From assembly GCA_024402455.1 (NCBI GenBank), contig JAKSTS010000004.1, positions 1 through 48,204 of the forward strand: DNA of 48,204 nt. Reading direction: 5' to 3'. Below the pieces are notes generated by a model. That model did not search any database and was not told the DNA's origin. It saw only the letters and a list, made by a program, of their open reading frames with translations. Positions 43,588 to 48,204 of this stretch are shown here, piece after piece. Numbering within the stretch: the stretch's first letter is position 1; each line of letters starts with the position of its first letter. The DNA is from Treponemataceae bacterium. GTDB lineage: Bacteria; Spirochaetota; Spirochaetia; Treponematales; Treponemataceae. The position numbers were made by a program, and so were the translations under genes.

Positions 43588-44655
43588 ATGGCGAAAAAAC
43601 GAAGTGCTTTTAAGATTATTTTTATTTTTATTTTTGTCTGCGCATTTATTGGTGCTGCTCTTTTTATGGCCCGTAAGTTTTTTACTGCCAAAGATGCAGA
43701 AAAAACAATATATACAGTTTCAAAAGAAATTTATGAAAATGTAATTGAAGTTTCTGGAACTGTTGCAGCCGCACAGGAACAGATATTGCAGGCTTTAAGT
43801 TCCGGTACTGTAACAAACGTTTATGTAAAGGCCGGCGACCATGTAAAAAAGGGCGATGTCATTCTTCAGCTTGATGACACAGATCAGGTTTATAATCTTG
43901 CAAAACATGACTATTCAATGGCAACAACCCGTATTTCTGGTGCAGCACGTGAAGTGCAGCTTATGGAAACAGAACGGCTTGCACTTTTGCAGAAGGTCAG
44001 TGACAGAAAGGTTTCGGCAACTTTTGATGGTGTAATTGCAGCACTAGATGTTGCTGTCGGAGATTCTCTTGAAGCAAAAGATTCTGTAGGAACTCTTGTA
44101 AATATTGATTATCTTACGGCAGAAGTTGAAGTTGCAGAAACAGACGTTTCAAAACTTGTTGTCGGTCAGCCTGTAGATTTGACTTTTTCTGCATATAAAA
44201 CACAGACTGTTCAGGGTGCTGTCGTCGGCTGGCCTGCCATTGGTGAAATTACTTCGCGTGGTGCAACTGTCGTCAAGGCAAAAATCCGCATAGATGAATA
44301 TCCGAAAGAAATTTTGCCGAATTTCTCGTTTACCGGAAAAATTCAGATAAGCCCGTCTGAAGAAAATATCGTAGTTTCGCGTTATGCAATCGGTTATGAA
44401 AATGGTGAAGCGTTCGTTGTGCTTGCAAAAACCGGCGAGAAGCGCTCTGTAAAGGTTAGCAGTTATGGAAGCGAATATGTAAAAGTTTTGAGCGGCCTTG
44501 AAGGGGGCGAACAGCTCGTCGCCCAAAGTGAACCGTTAGCTTCTGGCTGGAACAGAAACAGAAGCGGTGCAAATGGAAAAGCTGGTGCTGCAATGCCGGG
44601 CAGAGGAATGCCGGGCGGTGGTGCTGGTGGAATGCGGCCGAGTGGTGGAAAATAA
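43588..44655 (+). CDS. Periplasmic adaptor subunit (MacA/HlyD family)
   Basis: A 355-residue membrane-fusion protein linking the ATPase/permease to the TolC-like channel. One N-terminal membrane helix (about 8-29) anchors it. A lipoyl-like domain follows (GTVTNVYVKAGDHVKKGDVILQLDD), then a short alpha hairpin (about 100-135), the second lipoyl half (ATFDGVIAALDVAVGDSLEAKD), and a beta-barrel (SKLVVGQPVDLTFSAY). The C-terminus is a Gly/Met-rich tail (AAMPGRGMPGGGAGGMRPSGG) as in several MacA-type proteins. It starts 17 bp after the tolC-like gene, with GGAG upstream, and ends five bases before the ATPase gene. Confidence 0.9.
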   Translation: MAKKRSAFKIIFIFIFVCAFIGAALFMARKFFTAKDAEKTIYTVSKEIYENVIEVSGTVAAAQEQILQALSSGTVTNVYVKAGDHVKKGDVILQLDDTDQVYNLAKHDYSMATTRISGAAREVQLMETERLALLQKVSDRKVSATFDGVIAALDVAVGDSLEAKDSVGTLVNIDYLTAEVEVAETDVSKLVVGQPVDLTFSAYKTQTVQGAVVGWPAIGEITSRGATVVKAKIRIDEYPKEILPNFSFTGKIQISPSEENIVVSRYAIGYENGEAFVVLAKTGEKRSVKVSSYGSEYVKVLSGLEGGEQLVAQSEPLASGWNRNRSGANGKAGAAMPGRGMPGGGAGGMRPSGGK

Positions 44656-44660
44656 CTGAC

Positions 44661-45704
44661 ATGAGTGAAACTGTAATTTCAATGGCTGATGTGCGCCGTA
44701 TTTATAAAATGGGCGACACTGAAGTGCAGGCTTTGCGTGGCATAAGTTTTAATATTTCTCAAGGTGAATTTGTTGCAATTATGGGACCTTCTGGTTCAGG
44801 CAAATCAACGTGCATGAATATGATTGGCTGCCTTGACCGTCCTTCTGGTGGAATTGTGTCTATATGCGGCAAAGAAACTGCAAAAATGAATGAAAAAGAA
44901 CTGGCTGAACTTCGTAACAAAACAGTAGGTTTTGTTTTTCAGCAGTATCATCTTATTCCGTCTTTGACTGTTGCAGAAAATGTCATGCTTCCGCTTAGAT
45001 ATCAGAAAATTGAAAAAAGCGAAAGACTTCCGCTTGCAGAAGCTGCGCTTGAAAAAGTTTCTCTTGTAAACCGAATGAATCACAGACCGCATGAACTTTC
45101 TGGCGGTCAAAAGCAGCGTGTGGCAATTGCGCGTGCACTTGTTACAAATCCAAAAATCATTCTGGCAGATGAACCTACCGGTGCGCTTGACAGCGAAACA
45201 GGCAGACAGGTTATGGCACTGTTTAACGAGATTAATGCAAATGGAACGACCATTGTAATTGTTACGCACGACCCGCGAATTGGTGCAGCTGTAAGACGCT
45301 GCATTCACATTTTTGACGGGCAGATAAAAGCTGACGTCGTGCAGGAACCTGTTCCTTTTTCTGGAAATGATGAACAGCCTGAAAACAAGCAGAATGTTCA
45401 GCCTGTAATAAATCGGTCGGAAAGTGCTGCTGTTTCAAATGCTGTTTCCGGTACTGTTCATGTTCCGCAGGTGCATGCAGCAGTTCGTGCAGCTCAAATA
45501 AAAAGTGATGTGCAGGCAAAAAAGCCGCTGGAACAGCAGACGCAGCGTATGCCTGTTGCTTCATCGACTATTCTGCATAAAGCACAGCAGAAAAATGATG
45601 CACAGGATTGTTTTATTCAGATTGCTGTTCCGCAAGACAAAATGGAAATGGCAAAAAACGGTCTGAAAGACAACCTTCAAAAACAGAGGTTCCCTGATGT
45701 TTGA
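44661..45704 (+). CDS. MacB-type export ABC ATPase with long C-terminal tail
   Basis: A 347-residue ATPase of the MacB/LolD class. Residues 1-225 are the nucleotide-binding domain: Walker A GPSGSGKST, signature LSGGQKQRVAIARAL, Walker B IILADEPTGALDSE and the switch His in IVTHDPRI. Residues about 226-347 are an unusual low-complexity, Gln/Ala/Val-rich tail ending in a charged helix, with no domain I recognise; LolD-type ATPases normally stop at about 225-230. The stop overlaps the permease start by eight bases, so the two subunits are coupled. Substrate is unknown: a lipoprotein, peptide or small molecule. Confidence 0.9.
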   Translation: MSETVISMADVRRIYKMGDTEVQALRGISFNISQGEFVAIMGPSGSGKSTCMNMIGCLDRPSGGIVSICGKETAKMNEKELAELRNKTVGFVFQQYHLIPSLTVAENVMLPLRYQKIEKSERLPLAEAALEKVSLVNRMNHRPHELSGGQKQRVAIARALVTNPKIILADEPTGALDSETGRQVMALFNEINANGTTIVIVTHDPRIGAAVRRCIHIFDGQIKADVVQEPVPFSGNDEQPENKQNVQPVINRSESAAVSNAVSGTVHVPQVHAAVRAAQIKSDVQAKKPLEQQTQRMPVASSTILHKAQQKNDAQDCFIQIAVPQDKMEMAKNGLKDNLQKQRFPDV

Positions 45705-46887
45705 AGATTTTATTGCTGCATTGCAGAATTTTGCGCGTAACAAGACACGCACTCTTTTATCGCTTCTGGGTGTAATTATTGGTGTTGCATCTGTAATTGT
45801 CATTACCAGCATGGGTGCAAGTTCTACACAGGAAATTCAAAATACATTTGGAACTTCCGGTCTTGATATGGTCAGCATCGGGTCTGGCTTTATGCGCCGT
45901 GGAAGCAGCGGCTCTTCTACGATTGTTTTTGACGAAGCTTTCAGAACGTCGCTTTTTGGTGCTGTGCCAAATATAAAAAAAATCTGGTACAAAAACAGCC
46001 TTAGTGCCACAATTGCCATTGATGATACAAGCATTTCTGCAAACTGTTCTGCAATTGAAACCGGTTATCTTGAATCTTATAAATTCAAGCTTGAATCCGG
46101 GGCTTTTTTTACAGTTACAGATAACGAAGAAGGTTCTCAAAAAATCATCTTGAATCATGACACAGCGGCTTCTCTTTTTCCCAAAGGTGACGCCGTTGGA
46201 AACCAGATAATAGTTGTGAGCAATAATATTACGTTTGGTTTTGTTGTTTGCGGTGTGCTTGCAGAACAGTCCACTGGAATGGAAAGCGGAGCAGCTTTTG
46301 TTCCGTGGGGATTTTATGCAAAAAAGATTGTGCCGAATCCGACGGCGGCAACAGTTATTGTTCAGGCTGTTTCTGCTGAAAAAACAACAAAACTTGTAGA
46401 AGACATTACAAATTACTGTACAGAAAGAACCGGTTCCTCATATTCAGTAAATGTAACTTCAATGCAGACAATGATAGACCAGATGAGCGAAATTACAAAT
46501 TCATTGAGCGTCATGCTTTCTGGAATTGCAGCAATTTCACTTTTAGTTGGCGGCATCGGCATTATGAACATAATGATTGTTACGGTAACGGAACGCAAGC
46601 AGGAAATCGGCATAAGAAAAGCACTTGGTGCTTCGCCTGCATGCATAAGACGGCAGTTTCTGGTTGAATCTGCAAGCATTACTCTTATTGGTGGTGCTTT
46701 CGGCGTGCTGTTTGGTGTGCTTATAAGTTTTGCCGTTGAATATGTAAAAGGATCTTCGTTTGTTGTAAACGTGAATGCCTGCATTATTTCGTTTGTTTTT
46801 TCTGTTTTTGTCGGCGTATTCTTTGGATTAAGCCCTGCAAGCCGTGCTGCAAAACTTGATCCTGTTGATGCTCTTTCTGGCGAGTAA
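45697..46887 (+). CDS. MacB/FtsX-family ABC permease
   Basis: A 396-residue inner-membrane permease of the MacB type without its own ATPase domain. One N-terminal helix (about 20-40, TLLSLLGVIIGVASVIVITS) precedes a periplasmic domain of about 230 residues, then three helices near the C-terminus: SVMLSGIAAISLLVGGIGIMNIM, the ITLIGGAFGVLFGVLISFAVEY segment and ACIISFVFSVFVGVFFGL. The ERKQEIGIRKALGA and PASRAAKLDPVDAL motifs are strong FtsX-family marks. With the preceding ATPase, adaptor and channel it completes a tripartite exporter. Confidence 0.94.
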   Translation: MFEDFIAALQNFARNKTRTLLSLLGVIIGVASVIVITSMGASSTQEIQNTFGTSGLDMVSIGSGFMRRGSSGSSTIVFDEAFRTSLFGAVPNIKKIWYKNSLSATIAIDDTSISANCSAIETGYLESYKFKLESGAFFTVTDNEEGSQKIILNHDTAASLFPKGDAVGNQIIVVSNNITFGFVVCGVLAEQSTGMESGAAFVPWGFYAKKIVPNPTAATVIVQAVSAEKTTKLVEDITNYCTERTGSSYSVNVTSMQTMIDQMSEITNSLSVMLSGIAAISLLVGGIGIMNIMIVTVTERKQEIGIRKALGASPACIRRQFLVESASITLIGGAFGVLFGVLISFAVEYVKGSSFVVNVNACIISFVFSVFVGVFFGLSPASRAAKLDPVDALSGE

Positions 46888-46952
46888 TTGCAGAAAAGAT
46901 TTACTTTGTTTTACTGTAAATAAAAGCATTCAAGTGCTAGAATAGAGATAAT

Positions 46953-48204
46953 ATGAAAAATGTTTTTTTGAATGAAACTTTTATAAAAATAACAAGAATA
47001 ATTTCTGCATTGATTTGTGTTACATGCGTTATTATTTTTGCTGCATGTGAGTTTCGCGGATTTGAAGATGATTCTTTTCCTAAAAGATTATATATAACCG
47101 GCCTTGATGACGGCTGGCATTTGACTGTTGACGGCGAAGAGAAAGGGCTTGTTGATTTGCCTCAGAAATTATATGCTGCGCCAAATTCAAAAATCGTGCT
47201 TGAAAGAAAGCTTCCGCTGCATATTGCAGAGCATGACTGCTTTTTTACCAGAAGTTCACGTCAGAATATGTGGATTTATATTGACGGAGATTTACGGCAA
47301 AGTTATCTTGCTGAACGGCTTCATTATTTTGCAATAGATCCGCCGAGCACAAATATTTTTGTTGATTTAACACCTGAAGATGCCGGAAAAACTGTACGGA
47401 TTGAATCATGCTGCTCTTTTCAATATTCCGGTGTGCTTAATAACGCAAAAATTGGAAGTTCTGCATCATTGTGGTTTTCTGAAATAGAAAATTATGCGTT
47501 TGTTTTCATTATAAACTGCGTTGTTTTTGCAATCGGTCTTATTGTTTCTGTAATGTGCATATTCCTGCGCTACAGAACCCATTATAAATCAAATCTTGTT
47601 TATCTTGGGCTTGCAATGTCGAGCATTGCTTTGTGGGAAATTTTTGAAAGCAGGCTTCGTCCTCTGCTTTTCAAGATGCCGTCTGTTTCCGGTCTGCTTG
47701 CAATTGTTCTTTTGTGTCTTCTGTCTGTTCCTGTTTTTGCCTGTTGGGGTCTGATTCTAATGCACCGTTATACAGTTTTTTATAATATTCTGAATACATA
47801 TTTTATTGCGCTTTGTCTTTGTCTTCTGTCATTGTTTTTTTTGAAAAAAGCAGATTTGTTTGTGGGCATAAACTTCATTCTTTTTGGAATGGGTTTCGGA
47901 ATTGCTTTAATTCTTGTAACGACAACAATCGAATTGTTCAGGGGAAAAACGAAAGAATATAAATTTTCGGCTTTTGGCGTTTTTGCTGTTGCCTGTGCAG
48001 GCATTTTAGAAATACTTTCAGAAAAAGTGCTGCCAAATTTTTTCATGTCTGGCTCATTTTTAAGTTTTTCAGTTCTTTTCTTTTTGTTCATGTCGATTCT
48101 TCAAAGTTTTGTTGATTTTATGAAAAACTTTGAAGAACAGGTACGGCAGAAAGACAGAATAACGTTGAATACGATTAAAACAATTATTGCAGCACTTGAT
48201 GCAA
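46953..48204 (+). CDS. Membrane sensor-like protein, cut by the window edge
   Basis: An open frame of 417 codons from the ATG at 46953 to the right edge, without a stop. A hydrophobic N-terminus (about 17-34) ends in FAAC and could be a signal anchor or lipobox. Residues about 35-185 form an extracytoplasmic strand-rich domain. About seven hydrophobic segments follow (roughly 190-390), the plan of 7TM sensor proteins of the 7TMR-DISM kind. The last 25 visible residues, FEEQVRQKDRITLNTIKTIIAALDA, form a coiled linker that resembles the region just before HD-GYP or similar output domains, but the catalytic part is outside the window. Regulation and output therefore cannot be stated. TAGAAT at 46938-46943 is a possible -10 box nine bases before the ATG. 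Confidence 0.75.
   Translation, partial: MKNVFLNETFIKITRIISALICVTCVIIFAACEFRGFEDDSFPKRLYITGLDDGWHLTVDGEEKGLVDLPQKLYAAPNSKIVLERKLPLHIAEHDCFFTRSSRQNMWIYIDGDLRQSYLAERLHYFAIDPPSTNIFVDLTPEDAGKTVRIESCCSFQYSGVLNNAKIGSSASLWFSEIENYAFVFIINCVVFAIGLIVSVMCIFLRYRTHYKSNLVYLGLAMSSIALWEIFESRLRPLLFKMPSVSGLLAIVLLCLLSVPVFACWGLILMHRYTVFYNILNTYFIALCLCLLSLFFLKKADLFVGINFILFGMGFGIALILVTTTIELFRGKTKEYKFSAFGVFAVACAGILEILSEKVLPNFFMSGSFLSFSVLFFLFMSILQSFVDFMKNFEEQVRQKDRITLNTIKTIIAALDA

Noticed and set aside
1..48204. tRNA, rRNA, tmRNA genes or CRISPR arrays
   Set aside because: No T-loop-like signatures with acceptor stems, no rRNA motifs and no regularly spaced direct repeats were seen by eye; a covariance scan was not possible.

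Overview
This window comes from a low-to-moderate G+C chromosome (roughly 40 %) that is best explained as a Treponema, probably a host- or gut-associated saccharolytic species. The reasons are the sum of its genes: a potABCD polyamine operon, a TolC/adaptor/MacB-type export operon, a DbpA-domain RNA-binding protein, a fused HTH-receiver regulator, an ornithine-type candidate MurE, and an orphan pair of integron-like gene cassettes (a chromosomal integron is known in Treponema denticola). The species assignment is inference; no rRNA or tRNA gene was seen.

Layout. 1-1829: the end of a GH5 glycoside hydrolase and a GH130 mannosyl-phosphorylase-type enzyme, a likely mannan or glucomannan pair. 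2133-5395: ClpP, a UPF0158-GNAT fusion, a DbpA-domain protein and a glyoxalase-II-like hydrolase. 5419-8080: an A/T-rich insertion on the minus strand that looks like two gene cassettes, each ending in a 64-67 bp imperfect palindrome resembling attC. One cassette carries a secreted protein with two NADase-type glycan-binding repeats, the other a YefM/Txe toxin-antitoxin pair with its own promoter and operator. 8146-11132: a Na/Pi cotransporter and an sdpRI-like repressor/membrane-protein operon. 11297-14020: a lipoprotein, a YfcE-like phosphodiesterase and NagB. 14109-18209: ManA and a ROK regulator facing apart from overlapping promoters, then a chemoreceptor. 18451-24318: acetolactate synthase large subunit, a CYTH protein, a DUF975 membrane protein, SppA and a galactokinase gene broken by one in-frame TAA. 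24456-27528 (minus): HTH-receiver regulator, RecX, S9, L13 and a small membrane protein. 27803-33624: an Fe-S aldo/keto reductase, then potABCD behind a hairpin-rich leader. 33880-37465: a small unknown protein, GuaB with a long leader, an Rpn-family nuclease and a small zinc-ribbon-like protein. 37583-41919 (minus): murE-ddl-murD. 42137-46887: tolC-like, adaptor, ATPase and permease genes. 46953-48204: a membrane sensor-like gene running off the right edge.

How it works together. Several genes feed amino- and mannose-type sugars into central metabolism: GH5/GH130 release mannose 1-phosphate or sugars, ManA and NagB convert hexose phosphates to fructose 6-phosphate, and a ROK repressor sits beside manA. 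The mur cluster makes peptidoglycan precursors, and the tolC operon crosses both membranes.

Points most worth a second look are the integrase-less cassette pair, the apparent frequency of leaderless transcription starts (a -10 box 6-9 nt before the start codon with no Shine-Dalgarno sequence, seen at manA, the ROK gene, the chemoreceptor, the Na/Pi transporter and others), the nonsense codon in galK, and the structured leaders of potA, guaB and rplM.
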